Source: Kibdelosporangium sp040675465 (GTDB lineage: Bacteria > Actinomycetota > Actinomycetes > Mycobacteriales > Pseudonocardiaceae). From it: a stretch of 64,000 nt of DNA. The stretch covers positions 1 to 64,000 of the forward strand of contig NZ_JBFAPA010000017.1 in the NCBI RefSeq assembly GCF_040675465.1, in the 5' to 3' direction. Positions 34,715 to 44,101 of this stretch are shown here, in pieces. Position 1 is the first letter of the stretch, and each line of letters begins with the position of its first letter. A program made the translations under genes and the position numbers. The notes beneath the pieces were generated by a model. The model saw nothing but the letters and a program-made list of their open reading frames with translations. It was not told the DNA's origin and ran no database searches.

Positions 34715-35871
34715 ACGACGTCATCCCATCTGACGAACTTGAAGTTGGTGCTGTCCCTCGGCTCTCCCGCGTTGTGACCGTCCTGGACGGCCAGCAGGCC
34801 GTTCGGGAAGCGGGGGCCGAGGTACGCGCCGCTCACGGCGGCACCGTCGGACTCCTCGACGCTGTCGGTCTTCCCGTCGCCGATGTGGAACGAACCCTTG
34901 TACACGCCCGGCAGCCGGTACGCGGCAAAGGTGTTGTCGCCCTGGCTGGACGCCAGCAGCAGATTCTGTCCATAGTGGATGGTCAGGCCCTCGACGTCCG
35001 CTGAGATGTGCTTGCCGCCGAAGCCGGGGTCCTGACCGGGCACGCATTCCTCGGTCGACGGGTCGTACGTGCCGGGCACACCGAACTCCCGCACCTTGTC
35101 GACCAGCATGGGCTGTCCGGTCAGCCGCGCGGACAGCCGCCAGATGCCGACGTCCTCCTGGCCCGCGTACAGCGTCCCGGTCCGCCAGTCCACGACCATG
35201 CCCTCGACCTGCGGCCCCACGCCCGGCTCGTCGCACGGCGACCACTTGGCCCCGTTCGGCAACGTGAACCGCCCAGGCAGATCCAGGGTCCGCACAACGC
35301 GATAGCCGTACTTCGACCCGTGCTTCTCGACCTTCAGCAGCGCCACACGGGTCGTCTCACGGCGGCTGACCACCACGTACGTCGACCGGTCGAACGGATC
35401 CGACCACGCCGCCAGGCCGTACACCGTGCGCTGCTCGTCCACTTCGGACTGAGAGGTGTTGAACACCCACGGCACGTCCGGCGCGGTGACGTCGGCGAGG
35501 TCACCGGCCCGGTAGAACCGGACCTTGTCGTTGCCGCGGTCGGAGACGATCGCCAGGTCGCCGACGATGTCGACGTTGTTGAACCGGCCGGGCTTGTGAT
35601 CGGGCACCGAAGGCGGGGTCACGTGCTTGAACTGCGTCCCGTCGAGGCGGTACGAGTACAGCCCGCCCTCCTTGGCGGTGGCCACGACGATGCTGCGGTC
35701 CGGGCGGTGCGGGTCGACCCAGATCGCCGGGTCGTCGGCGTCCGCGTTGCCGCCCGCCTCATCGTCGAACAACGGCGGCGTTTCCAGTTGAGCCAGCACG
35801 ATCGGCTGACTGGCGTACGCGGGCTGAGCGGCGGCCACCAGGACACCCACGGCAAGCAGGACTTTTCGCAT
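34699..35871 (-). CDS. secreted beta-propeller phytase
   Basis: A 390-residue protein with a signal peptide (MRKVLLAVGVLVAAAQPAYA) and the beta-propeller phytase fold. The calcium- and phosphate-binding surface residues occur in DADDPAIWVDPHRPDRSIVVATAKEGGL, GRFNNVDIV (Asn-Asn-Val-Asp) and ISADVEGLTIHYG; SDRGNDKVRFY and EGMVVDWRTGTLYAGQEDVG are further family blocks. It hydrolyses phytate or related phosphate esters outside the cell. ATG 35871 is chosen because the signal sequence begins there; the frame is open further upstream. Confidence 0.9.
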   Translation of the reverse strand: MRKVLLAVGVLVAAAQPAYASQPIVLAQLETPPLFDDEAGGNADADDPAIWVDPHRPDRSIVVATAKEGGLYSYRLDGTQFKHVTPPSVPDHKPGRFNNVDIVGDLAIVSDRGNDKVRFYRAGDLADVTAPDVPWVFNTSQSEVDEQRTVYGLAAWSDPFDRSTYVVVSRRETTRVALLKVEKHGSKYGYRVVRTLDLPGRFTLPNGAKWSPCDEPGVGPQVEGMVVDWRTGTLYAGQEDVGIWRLSARLTGQPMLVDKVREFGVPGTYDPSTEECVPGQDPGFGGKHISADVEGLTIHYGQNLLLASSQGDNTFAAYRLPGVYKGSFHIGDGKTDSVEESDGAAVSGAYLGPRFPNGLLAVQDGHNAGEPRDSTNFKFVRWDDVVHAIR

Positions 35872-35983
35872 TCCGGGCAGCCTTCCGTCGGTTTGTGAAC
35901 TCTCAACGACAAGCAGGCGAACAAAACCGGTGCAACCCAAGAAGCTCACTCGATGCAACGAAATGACTCCGTCAGGTGTCTAG

Positions 35984-38900
35984 TTGTACGTGATTAACAA
36001 ACGCACAGCTAGTGGCTTACTGGCCTCAGCGCTGGTCTGGGGTGCTGTCGTCCCGGCCGCGACCGCCCTGGCGGCGCCGGCCGCGGTCCCGGGGTCGCCC
36101 GGGACGATCACGTTGCTCACCGGGGACAAGGTCACGCTCGGCGGTCCGCACGGCGCCACCGTGCGCCCGGCACACGGCCGCGAGCACACCAGGTTCTCGC
36201 AGTACAAGGACGAGCTCGGGGACCTGCACGTGGTTCCCGAGGACGTCCTGCCGATGCTGCGGGCAAAGCGGATGGACCCGCGGCTGTTCAACATCACCAA
36301 GCTCGTGCAGAACGGCTTCGACGACGCGAAACGCAAGGACATCCCGCTGATCGTCAGCGGTGCGCCGAACATCGCCGCGGCCAAGGTCCGTGACCTGCCG
36401 AGCATCCAGGGTGCGGCCGTACGCGTCGACAAGGCCGCGGGACTGCGCACGTTCACTGCGGCGCAACACGTCTGGCTGGACGGGCCGGTCACCGCGATGC
36501 TGGACCACAGCGTCCCGCAGATCGGCGCGCCGGAGGCGTGGAAGGCCGGGTACACCGGCAAGAACACCACAGTCGCCGTGCTGGACACCGGTGTCGACGC
36601 CAGCCATCCGGACCTCGCTGGGGCGGTCGCGGACGCGCAGAACTTCTCCGACGCCACCACCGGCACCGACGACTACTTCGGCCACGGCACGCACGTGGCC
36701 TCGATCATCACCGGGCAGCACGAGAAGTACACCGGTGTCGCACCGGACACCAAGCTGCTCAACGGAAAGGTGCTCAACGACTTCGGCGGCGGCGCCGAGT
36801 CGTGGATCATCGCGGGCATGCAGTGGGCGGCCGACAAGGGCGCCAACGTGATCAGCATGAGCCTGGGCAGCTCGTTCCCGAGCGATGGCACCGACGCGAT
36901 GTCGTTGGCGGTCAACGAGATCACCGCCAAGTCGGGTGCGCTGTTCGTCATCGCCGCAGGTAACTCGGGCGGCGCTCCCGGCAGCCCGGGTGCCGCCGAC
37001 GCGGCGCTGACCGTTGGCGCGGTGGACCGCAACGACAACCTGGCCCCGTTCTCCAGCCGTGGCCCTCGGTGGCTGGACGACGCCATCAAGCCGGACATCA
37101 CCGCGCCGGGCGTGGACATCGTCGCCGCCAAGGCGACGCACGGCCAGATCGGTGACCCGGTCGACGCCACGCACGTCAAGCTGTCCGGCACCTCCATGGC
37201 CACGCCGCATGTCGCTGGGGCGGCGGCGATCCTGGCGGGTGAGCACCCGACGTGGAAGGCCGACCAGCTCAAGGCGGTGTTGATGGGCAGTGCCAAGCCG
37301 AACCCGGCGCTGTCGGTGTTCGAGCAGGGCGCGGGCCGGGTCGACGTGGCCAAGGCGGTCAAGCAGAGCGTGTACTCATCGCCGGGCAGCATCAGCGAGG
37401 GTGTGGCGCAGTGGCCGCACAACGACGACCAGCCGATCACCAAGACCGTGACCTATCACAACGACGGCACTGCGCCGGTCACGTTAAACGTCACCGTGGA
37501 TGCCCACGACCCCAACGGGAAGACGGCTCCTGCTGGCATGTTCACCGTCACTCCCGCGACGCTGACGATCCCCGCGGGCGGCCAGGCACAGGCCACAGTC
37601 ACTACAGACACACGTGTCAACGGGCCCGACGGCATCTACAGCGGTGTCGTTGTCGCCGGTGATGTGCGTACGCCGATCGCGGTCACGCGTGAGGTGGAGA
37701 GCTACAACGTCAAGCTGACCTTCCTCGGGTTCGACGGGAAACCCACGCCGGACTACGGTTTCCGGTTCGTCGACCTGGACCACCCCAAGGCGTACCTGCC
37801 GTACGACGAGTCCGGCACGGTCGTCGCGCGCCTGCCCAAGGGCCGGTTCTACCTGGACTCGTCCGTGCAGGAGCTCTCGACCCGCAAGCTGACCATCGTG
37901 GTCGAGCCGGAGTACGTGGTAACCGGGGACGCCTCGCTGACCATCGACGCGAGGGCGGCCAAGCCGGTCGGGATCAGCGTCGACAAGCCGAACGCCAAGC
38001 CGGGCCAGGCGACCCTCGGGTTCGAGCGATCCACCACCTGGGAAGGCGGCACCGGCAACTACTACGTCCTGGGCAACTTCGACGATGTCTACGTGCGCCC
38101 GTCGACGACCTCGTCCGCGCCGAAGCAGTTCAACTACTTCGCCGAGGCCAGGCTCGCCGAGGCGGACGCGCAGGGCAGCTTCAACAACAGCCCGTACCTG
38201 TACAACGTGCACAACAACACCGACGCCAAGGTTCCCAGCGAACTGGTGCAGCACGTGTCCGACAGCAAGCTGGCGAAGGTGCACTCCGAGCAGGCGACCA
38301 CCGCGGCCGGCCGGTTCGGTGAGCGCGAGAACATGATCGTCAAGCCGTTGCCGTACACGCTCGAGGAGTTCTACACCCCGGACGTGCCGTGGTTCGGGTC
38401 GTTCGGCCAGAAGCTGAAGGCCGACGACTTCCAGACCGAGACCGGGTCGTACTCCGTCGAGACGCGCTCGTTCAAGCTCGGCCGCACGACCACGGAACGC
38501 TGGAACTACGGCGTTTTCGGGCCCGCTTTCCCCGCCGACCCCGGCCGTGAGTGGCGGTACGCGGGCCGCATCGGCGACCAGCTGGGCTTCGGCGTCGGCA
38601 TGTTCACCGACCAGGGCAAGGGGCGCTACGGGTACTCGATGAACACCGGCAGCACTTCGTTGTACCGCAACGACAAGCTGGTCGGTACCCAGCCGTACGA
38701 CGGGTCCGGCGTGTTCAACGTCGAGCCCGGGCCTGCCTCGTTCCGCCTGCACACCGAGGCGACGCGGGACCTGAATGTGTCCACAAAGGTCAGTGTGGAC
38801 TGGACGTTCAAGTCCGACACGGTCACCGGGGACACGCCGAAGCCGTTCGGGCTGCTCGCGGTCCGCTTCGCGCCGAACCTGGACGCGCAGAACCAGACCT

Positions 38901-39157
38901 CGGCGGTGCTGCCGACGCTGCTGCCGATCACGGTGGAGAGCAACACCGGCGCCAGGACCAGGACGCCGGCAGTGCGGGTCTCCTACGACGAGGGCAAGAC
39001 GTGGACGGCGTTGCCGGTGCTCACCATCGGCGGCCGGATGTTCACCCTGCTCGTTCACCCGAGGGGCGCGAAGTCGGTGTCCCTCAAGGCATCCGCGAGT
39101 GACACCCACGGCGTCACGGTTGACCAGACCATCATCAAGGCGTTCACGCTGAAGTAG
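35984..39157 (+). CDS. large secreted S8 (subtilisin-like) serine protease
   Basis: A 1057-residue protease. An N-terminal signal peptide (TASGLLASALVWGAVVPAATALA) is followed by a propeptide and the catalytic domain at about 190-470: Asp in VAVLDTGVDASHPDL, His in GHGTHVASI, oxyanion Asn in FVIAAGNSGG, Ser in SGTSMATPHVAGAA. Downstream lie several beta domains of unknown type, extending to the C terminus without a sorting signal. TTG at 35984 has AGG seven bases upstream; GTG at 35990 is an alternative. It resembles the large extracellular subtilases of actinomycetes. A strong shared terminator follows. Confidence 0.9.
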   Translation: MYVINKRTASGLLASALVWGAVVPAATALAAPAAVPGSPGTITLLTGDKVTLGGPHGATVRPAHGREHTRFSQYKDELGDLHVVPEDVLPMLRAKRMDPRLFNITKLVQNGFDDAKRKDIPLIVSGAPNIAAAKVRDLPSIQGAAVRVDKAAGLRTFTAAQHVWLDGPVTAMLDHSVPQIGAPEAWKAGYTGKNTTVAVLDTGVDASHPDLAGAVADAQNFSDATTGTDDYFGHGTHVASIITGQHEKYTGVAPDTKLLNGKVLNDFGGGAESWIIAGMQWAADKGANVISMSLGSSFPSDGTDAMSLAVNEITAKSGALFVIAAGNSGGAPGSPGAADAALTVGAVDRNDNLAPFSSRGPRWLDDAIKPDITAPGVDIVAAKATHGQIGDPVDATHVKLSGTSMATPHVAGAAAILAGEHPTWKADQLKAVLMGSAKPNPALSVFEQGAGRVDVAKAVKQSVYSSPGSISEGVAQWPHNDDQPITKTVTYHNDGTAPVTLNVTVDAHDPNGKTAPAGMFTVTPATLTIPAGGQAQATVTTDTRVNGPDGIYSGVVVAGDVRTPIAVTREVESYNVKLTFLGFDGKPTPDYGFRFVDLDHPKAYLPYDESGTVVARLPKGRFYLDSSVQELSTRKLTIVVEPEYVVTGDASLTIDARAAKPVGISVDKPNAKPGQATLGFERSTTWEGGTGNYYVLGNFDDVYVRPSTTSSAPKQFNYFAEARLAEADAQGSFNNSPYLYNVHNNTDAKVPSELVQHVSDSKLAKVHSEQATTAAGRFGERENMIVKPLPYTLEEFYTPDVPWFGSFGQKLKADDFQTETGSYSVETRSFKLGRTTTERWNYGVFGPAFPADPGREWRYAGRIGDQLGFGVGMFTDQGKGRYGYSMNTGSTSLYRNDKLVGTQPYDGSGVFNVEPGPASFRLHTEATRDLNVSTKVSVDWTFKSDTVTGDTPKPFGLLAVRFAPNLDAQNQTSAVLPTLLPITVESNTGARTRTPAVRVSYDEGKTWTALPVLTIGGRMFTLLVHPRGAKSVSLKASASDTHGVTVDQTIIKAFTLK

Positions 39158-39164
39158 TCCGATG

Positions 39165-39206
39165 AAGAGAAGGCCCGGTCCCGCGCGCGGGGCCGGGCCT
39201 TCTCTT
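39165..39206. terminator. strong bidirectional terminator between protease and purH
   Basis: A perfect 14-bp stem (AAGAGAAGGCCCGG / CCGGGCCTTCTCTT) extended by further GC pairs around a GCGCGC loop, lying 8 bases after the protease stop and 8 bases after the opposing purH stop. It ends both convergent transcripts. Confidence 0.88.
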
Positions 39207-39213
39207 CGTTGTG

Positions 39214-40782
39214 TCAGTGGGCGAAGTGGCGGGTTCCGGTGAAGTAGAGGGTCACGCCTCCGGCCTCGGCGGCCGCGATGACCTCGGGGTCGCGGATCGA
39301 GCCGCCGGGCTGGACGATCGCCTTCACGCCCGCGTCCATCAGCACCTGCGGGCCGTCCGGGAACGGGAAGAACGCGTCGGACGCGGCCACCGAGCCCTTG
39401 ACCCGGTCGCCCGCCCGGGTGACGGCGAGGCGGCACGAGTCGACCCGGTTGACCTGGCCCATGCCGACGCCGACGGTGGCGCCGCCGGAGGCCAGCAGGA
39501 TCGCGTTGGACTTCACCGCGCGGCACGCGCGCCACGCGAAAGCCAAGTCCGCCAACGTCTCCTCGTCCGCGGCCTCGCCAACGGCGAGCGTCCACTTGGC
39601 CGGGTCGTCGCCCTCGGCCTCGATGGTGTCCGACGTCTGCAGCAGCAGGCCACCGGAGACCGCGCGCATCTCGGCGCCGCCACGCCGGCGCTCCGGGGCG
39701 ATGAGGATGCGGATGTTCTTCTTACGGGTCAACACGTCCACCGCGCCCTCGGCGTACGAGGGGGCCACGATGACCTCGGTGAAGATCTCCGCGACCTGCT
39801 CGGCCATGTCCACCGAGACCTCGCGGTTGGTGGCGATCACGCCGCCGTACGCGCTGACCGGGTCGCACGCGTGCGCCTTGCGGTGCGCCTCGGCGATGTC
39901 CACATCGGACACCGCGATGCCGCACGGGTTGGCGTGCTTGATGATCGCGACACACGGCCGGTCGTGGTCGTAGGCGGCCCGGTAGGCCGCGTCCGCGTCG
40001 AGGTAGTTGTTGTACGACATTTCCTTGCCGTGCAACTGTTCCGCCGTCGCGAGGCCGGCGGGGCCGCCGTGGCTGGACACGTACAGCGCGGCCTTCTGGT
40101 GCGGGTTCTCGCCGTAGCGCAGCACGTTCGAGCGTTCCCAGCTCGCCCCGACCCAGCCGGGGAAGTTGGAGCCCTCGTCGTCCGGCGCCAGCACGCTGCC
40201 CATCCAGGACGCGACGGCGATGTCGTAGGACGCGGTGTGCCGGTACGCGGCAACGGCCAGCGCCTGCCGGTCGGCCAGCTCGAACCCGCCGTCCCGCACC
40301 TTCTCCAGCACCCACTCGTAGCGCGACGGGTCGACGACGACCGCGACCGACGGATGGTTCTTCGCGGCCGCACGGACCATCGCCGGGCCGCCGATGTCGA
40401 TCTGCTCGACGCACTCGTCGGGGCCCGCGCCGGAGGCGACCGTCTTCTCGAACGGGTACAGGTTCACCACGAGCAGGTCGAACGGCTTGATGTCGAGCGA
40501 CTCCAGCTGCGCCAGGTGCTCGGGTTTGCGCGTGTCGGCCAGCAGGCCCGCGTGCACCCGCGGGTGCAGCGTCTTGACCCGGCCGTCGAGCGACTCCGGG
40601 AACCCGGTGACCTGCTCGACCGGGGTGACCGGGACGCCCGCGTCGGCGATCACCTTCGCGGTGCCGCCGGTGGACACGATCTCCACCCCGGCCGCGTGCA
40701 GCCCGGTGGCCAGCTCCAGCAGACCGGCCTTGTCCGAGACGCCGATCAGCGCCCGCCGGACTGGGCGCTTGGAAGATGTCAC
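39214..40782 (-). CDS. purH: bifunctional AICAR formyltransferase/IMP cyclohydrolase
   Basis: A 522-residue PurH catalysing the last two steps of IMP synthesis. The N-terminal cyclohydrolase shows VRRALIGVSDKAGLLELA, VSTGGTAKVIADAG and GFPESLDGRVKTLHPRVHAG; the transformylase part has RYGENPHQKAALY and the catalytic AIIKHANPCGIAV (Lys-His). GTG at 40782 overlaps the purN stop (GTGA), so synthesis of both formyl-transfer enzymes is coupled. It is the last gene of the purN-purH unit. Confidence 0.96.
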   Translation of the reverse strand: MTSSKRPVRRALIGVSDKAGLLELATGLHAAGVEIVSTGGTAKVIADAGVPVTPVEQVTGFPESLDGRVKTLHPRVHAGLLADTRKPEHLAQLESLDIKPFDLLVVNLYPFEKTVASGAGPDECVEQIDIGGPAMVRAAAKNHPSVAVVVDPSRYEWVLEKVRDGGFELADRQALAVAAYRHTASYDIAVASWMGSVLAPDDEGSNFPGWVGASWERSNVLRYGENPHQKAALYVSSHGGPAGLATAEQLHGKEMSYNNYLDADAAYRAAYDHDRPCVAIIKHANPCGIAVSDVDIAEAHRKAHACDPVSAYGGVIATNREVSVDMAEQVAEIFTEVIVAPSYAEGAVDVLTRKKNIRILIAPERRRGGAEMRAVSGGLLLQTSDTIEAEGDDPAKWTLAVGEAADEETLADLAFAWRACRAVKSNAILLASGGATVGVGMGQVNRVDSCRLAVTRAGDRVKGSVAASDAFFPFPDGPQVLMDAGVKAIVQPGGSIRDPEVIAAAEAGGVTLYFTGTRHFAH

Positions 40783-41447
40783 GGGATGCTCACCTTTCGT
40801 CCGTCCACAGTGCAGCCCTCGCGCACGATCCGCGCGAGCACGTCGACCAGCAGCCGACGCTCCACCGTCTTGATCCGTTCGTGCAGCTCGGCCGCGGCCG
40901 CACCCGGCTCGACCGGCACGGCTTGCTGGGCCAGGATCGGCCCGGTGTCCACGCCGCCGTCCACCAGGTGCACTGTGCAGCCGGTGACCTTCACGCCGTA
41001 CGCGATCGCGTCGTCCACCGCGTGCGCGCCAGGGAACGCGGGCAGCAACGCGGGATGCGTGTTGATCACCCGCCCGGCGTAGCGGGCCAGGAACGCGGGC
41101 CCGAGGATCTTCATGAACCCGGCGGAGACCACCAGATCGGGTTCGTACTTGGCGACCGCGTCGGTGAGCGCCTTGTCCCACTCGTCCCGGTCGGCGTGGT
41201 CGCGCAGGCGGACGGTGAACGTGGGCACGTCCGCGCGCTCGGCCCGCTTGAGGCCCTCGATGTCCGCGCGGTCGGCGCCGACCGCGACCACCTGGGCGGG
41301 GTAGTCAGCCGCCTGGTCGAGCAACGCCTGCAGCAGGGTGCCCGAGCCGGAGACGAGCACGACGACCCGGGCGGGGGTGGGCGGGGCGAGCCGGTCGATC
41401 GGGTTCGGGTGAGCGCTCAGCGTGAACTCCTGGCCTGGTGGGGTCAC
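40779..41447 (-). CDS. purN: phosphoribosylglycinamide (GAR) formyltransferase
   Basis: A 222-residue PurN using 10-formyl-THF in purine synthesis. Nucleotide-binding VVVLVSGSGTLLQALLD and the catalytic site INTHPALLPAFPGAHAVDDAI (His and the later Asp in VDGGVDTGPIL) are intact. Compared with other PurN proteins there is an N-terminal extension of about 27 residues if GTG 41447 is the start; initiation inside it cannot be excluded. The 3' end overlaps purH, and the PerM-like gene ends eight bases upstream. Confidence 0.95.
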   Translation of the reverse strand: MTPPGQEFTLSAHPNPIDRLAPPTPARVVVLVSGSGTLLQALLDQAADYPAQVVAVGADRADIEGLKRAERADVPTFTVRLRDHADRDEWDKALTDAVAKYEPDLVVSAGFMKILGPAFLARYAGRVINTHPALLPAFPGAHAVDDAIAYGVKVTGCTVHLVDGGVDTGPILAQQAVPVEPGAAAAELHERIKTVERRLLVDVLARIVREGCTVDGRKVSIP

Positions 41448-41454
41448 CGCCAGC

Positions 41455-42825
41455 CTAGGTGTTCAGCTCTGGATCTTCCGCGTCAGGTCCGTCCTGCGCG
41501 GGCTCCTCCGGTTCGTCGTCCCCGGCTTTCGCTTCCGGCTCTTGGTCTTCGTCCGGCTCCGGGTCTTCTCCGGGTTCCTCCGCCTCAGCCGCGGGCTGGG
41601 TTTGCACGTCCTCGTCTTCGTCGGCCTCGTCCCCGGCGGCCGCTTCGGCTTCGATGGCGTCGTCGAGGAGGCTGCGCGAGGGGGCGAGGACGAGCCGCGG
41701 GCCGGTCCACCAGGCGACCGTTGCCGCCGGAAGCGCGATCCACAGCAACACCGCGATACCGAGGCTCCAGGGGTGCACACTCAACGGCGTGAAAGGGCCC
41801 TCCGCGAGCCGCCCGCCAGCTGCGATCCCGAGCCCCGCACACCCCAACGCCACGACCGCCGCCGCACCGCCGACTGCCCGCAGGCGCGCGATCGGGTCCT
41901 CGCAGGCGTCCCGCAGGACCCAGCCGACCAGCGCGCCCACTCCGAGGGGCAACAGGAAGACCACCGGCCACCAGGCGGCACCGCTTTCCGGAAACGCCGC
42001 CAGCAACGGCACGCGCGGCAACGGGCCGTTGGTGAAGTGCAGCGGGGTCGCTGAAAGGTGGCCGATCGACACGCCCGGTCCCACCGCGAAGGACGTGCCC
42101 GCCACCACCGCGTTCGGCAAGTAGGCGGTGGACAACAGGAACATGCCCACGCCGTCACCGATCCCGGGCAGGTCGAACATCCGCTCGGTGGTGGTCCACG
42201 AGGTCACGAGCCCGAACGCGACCAGGAGGGCCCCGGCGCCGAGCAACGCGACGAGGCCCAGCAGACCGGCGCGCAGGCCCCGGGTGACGAGGTCGTCGAA
42301 CCGGCCGAGCAGGTCGTGGAAGCAGCCGCGCGCGGCCAGACCGAGGGTCGCCGCGACGCCGGAAACGACCGCGGGCACGAAGAAGCCCGCGAGACCGGAC
42401 GCGTTCGAGGTGACTTCCGCCAGCACCAGACCGGCGGTCGCGTGGGTCGCGGTGATGGCGACGAGGATCGGGACGGTTTCGCGGACGGCGACCACCGCGA
42501 GCCGATCGGCGGCGTTCCCAGCGACCCGGGCGATCAACAGCATCATCGCGAGCGTCGGCAGCAGCGGGAGCGCGCCGAACCCGTGGCCACCAAGGGTAAG
42601 CGGGACCTGGTAGGTCGCGAGCCAGCCCGGCATCGCCGCGGTCAGCACGCCCGCCGTGGTCAGGTGCGCGCGGGTCGCCGTCGCGATCACCAGCGCCAAC
42701 ACCGACACCACACCCGCGTAGCCGACGAACAACGGCCACAGCGCGGACGTCAGCAGTACCCGGGCCCGGCCGCGGACGGGTTCATACGCCAGGTCGTCCT
42801 CAACGTCGGGCGGGTACAGGGACAT
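41455..42825 (-). CDS. DUF6350/PerM-type polytopic membrane protein
   Basis: A 456-residue protein with about ten membrane helices and a long acidic C-terminal tail (EAEEPGEDPEPDEDQEPEA). Position just upstream of purN matches Rv0955 (PerM) of M. tuberculosis, a membrane protein that stabilises the divisome component FtsB. Helices such as LLTSALWPLFVGYAGVVSVLAL and GLVALLGAGALLVAFGLVTSW fit the family. I infer a cell-division or envelope role from synteny and topology. Confidence 0.82.
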   Translation of the reverse strand: MSLYPPDVEDDLAYEPVRGRARVLLTSALWPLFVGYAGVVSVLALVIATATRAHLTTAGVLTAAMPGWLATYQVPLTLGGHGFGALPLLPTLAMMLLIARVAGNAADRLAVVAVRETVPILVAITATHATAGLVLAEVTSNASGLAGFFVPAVVSGVAATLGLAARGCFHDLLGRFDDLVTRGLRAGLLGLVALLGAGALLVAFGLVTSWTTTERMFDLPGIGDGVGMFLLSTAYLPNAVVAGTSFAVGPGVSIGHLSATPLHFTNGPLPRVPLLAAFPESGAAWWPVVFLLPLGVGALVGWVLRDACEDPIARLRAVGGAAAVVALGCAGLGIAAGGRLAEGPFTPLSVHPWSLGIAVLLWIALPAATVAWWTGPRLVLAPSRSLLDDAIEAEAAAGDEADEDEDVQTQPAAEAEEPGEDPEPDEDQEPEAKAGDDEPEEPAQDGPDAEDPELNT

Positions 42826-42932
42826 ACACCCACCCTGACACCGGCGCTAGTCCGTTCGGACCAAGGCACGCCGCCCCGTCAACCGATCAAGTGAACCCTG
42901 TCGGCGCTGCTCACAGAGTGTCCACATGCGAC

Positions 42933-42963
42933 GGCGGGGTGGTCCGCCCGGGACCACCCCGCC
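42933..42963 (-). terminator. hairpin after the DUF5336 gene
   Basis: A perfect 13-bp stem (GGCGGGGTGGTCC / GGACCACCCCGCC) with a 5-nt loop, 14 bases after the stop at 42977. There is no U-tract. Confidence 0.6.
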
Positions 42964-42976
42964 GGTTCGTCCGCGA

Positions 42977-43669
42977 TCAGTACTGCGGCGGCTGCTGCTG
43001 CGGGTACCCGCCCGGAGGCGTGCCCGGCTGGCCGAACTGGCCCTGCTGCGGCGCGAACGTGGTCTGCTGGCCCGGCGAGAACCCGGGCTGCTGCACGGTC
43101 TGCTGCTGCGCGGGGAAACCACCCGTCTGCGGGAAACCCGGCTGGGACGGCGGAGGCGGCGGGTACCCACCGTGGCCGTGGCCGTAGGGGTTCGGCGCCG
43201 GCGGCTTCACCAGACCGGTCTCGAACAGGTACGCGGTCACCGCGGCACCGCTCTGGATGATGCTGAAGATCAGGACCATCACACCGCCGGCGCCCAGGCT
43301 GGCCCCGGAGAAGACCTGGAACAGGAACCCGAGCGTGATGCCCAGCGTCACCGCGGCGGGCGCGATGCCGGTCTTCTGCTTCTCCTTGTCACCGGGCAGG
43401 ATCGCCGGCGCCTGCAGCAGGCCGCCGATGAACAGGCCCGCGGGCACCCACGCGTCGAAGCTCGCGTAGAAGCCGCTGCCACTGCCGCTGACCGGCGCGA
43501 AACCGAGGAAGAGGATCAGCACGCCGAGGCCGCCGGCGACCAGCGCGAGGATCTGCGTGAGGCTCAGCTTCAGGCCGGCCCCGGGCGGGGGACCGTAACC
43601 GGGTCCTGGCGGGGACTGCTGCGGGCCTTGACCCGGGTAGCCGCCCGGTGCTCCGCTCGGGAAGGTCAT
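42977..43669 (-). CDS. DUF5336 family membrane protein (34-kDa antigen type)
   Basis: A 230-residue protein with a short Pro/Gly-rich N terminus (MTFPSGAPGGYPGQGPQQ), four membrane helices (about 40-150) and an 80-residue Pro/Gln/Gly tail. This architecture and the location between sucD and the PerM-like gene match Rv0954 of M. tuberculosis, the 34-kDa antigenic protein family (DUF5336), which associates with the mycobacterial divisome/cell pole. Function here is inferred from synteny. Confidence 0.8.
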   Translation of the reverse strand: MTFPSGAPGGYPGQGPQQSPPGPGYGPPPGAGLKLSLTQILALVAGGLGVLILFLGFAPVSGSGSGFYASFDAWVPAGLFIGGLLQAPAILPGDKEKQKTGIAPAAVTLGITLGFLFQVFSGASLGAGGVMVLIFSIIQSGAAVTAYLFETGLVKPPAPNPYGHGHGGYPPPPPSQPGFPQTGGFPAQQQTVQQPGFSPGQQTTFAPQQGQFGQPGTPPGGYPQQQPPQY

Positions 43670-43849
43670 CGCGTGCTCTCCTCAGCTGCTCGGGCACGAT
43701 GTGGACACATATTTTCCCACCTTGGACGCAACGCGGCCCGGTCCGGTTCCCGGAGCCCCCGTTACTCCAAACGGGCAGGCCCGGACGCTACACCAGCCAT
43801 ACCCACACCCGCGTAAAGCCTCACCCACTCCCACCCCAACCCCCGAAAA

Positions 43850-43890
43850 TGTCAGTCCCCCCGCGTAGCGTGGAAGTCGGGGGATCCCGG
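43850..43890. repeat. dispersed intergenic repeat, copy B (5' half)
   Basis: TGTCAGTCCCCCCGCGTAGC and the following GTGGAAGTCGGGGGATCC correspond base for base, with few changes, to the first half of copy A at 23049. Confidence 0.55.
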
Positions 43891-43969
43891 CCGAGAGCAC
43901 CGATCTCTCCCTCATCCCGGGACTTGTCCACATCCCATCCCCACCCCCTCCCACCCCACACTCCCCTGA

Positions 43970-44023
43970 TGTCAGCGTTGAAAGTGGGGGTCCCCCTCGG
44001 GCGGGGACGCTCGTCGCGGCGTG
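43970..44023. repeat. dispersed intergenic repeat, copy C
   Basis: Begins TGTCAGCGTTGAAAGTGGGG, passes through GGGGGTCCCCC and ends GGGGACGCTCGTCGCGGCGTG-like, matching the 3' half of copy A almost exactly. It lies 80 bases after sucD, whereas copy A lies 127 bases after dnaE2, in the same orientation relative to the flanking gene. Confidence 0.6.
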
Positions 44024-44049
44024 CGCAGGCTGGGTGGGCGGGTATGCGA

Positions 44050-44079
44050 AAGGCCGGGCACCTGGTGGTGCCCGGCCTT
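44050..44079 (-). terminator. terminator of sucCD
   Basis: A perfect 13-bp stem (AAGGCCGGGCACC / GGTGCCCGGCCTT) with a 4-nt loop, 22 bases after the sucD stop. Confidence 0.8.
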
Positions 44080-44101
44080 CCGGGTGGTGCTGGGTGGTGT
44101 G

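Larger units (their letters stand above)
43670..44101. other. 430-base intergenic region with two dispersed repeats and the sucD terminator
   Basis: No gene is visible. Two partial copies of the dispersed repeat also found at 23049-23115 lie at 43850-43890 and 43970-44023, separated by a C-rich spacer with TTGTCCACATCCC. The sucD terminator is at 44050-44079. The promoter of the DUF5336 gene must lie in the first 150 bases but no strong -10/-35 is evident. Confidence 0.6.

Noticed and set aside
37484..39595. 703-codon minus-strand open frame
   Set aside because: Antisense to the secreted protease and running through the strong terminator into purH; not a gene.
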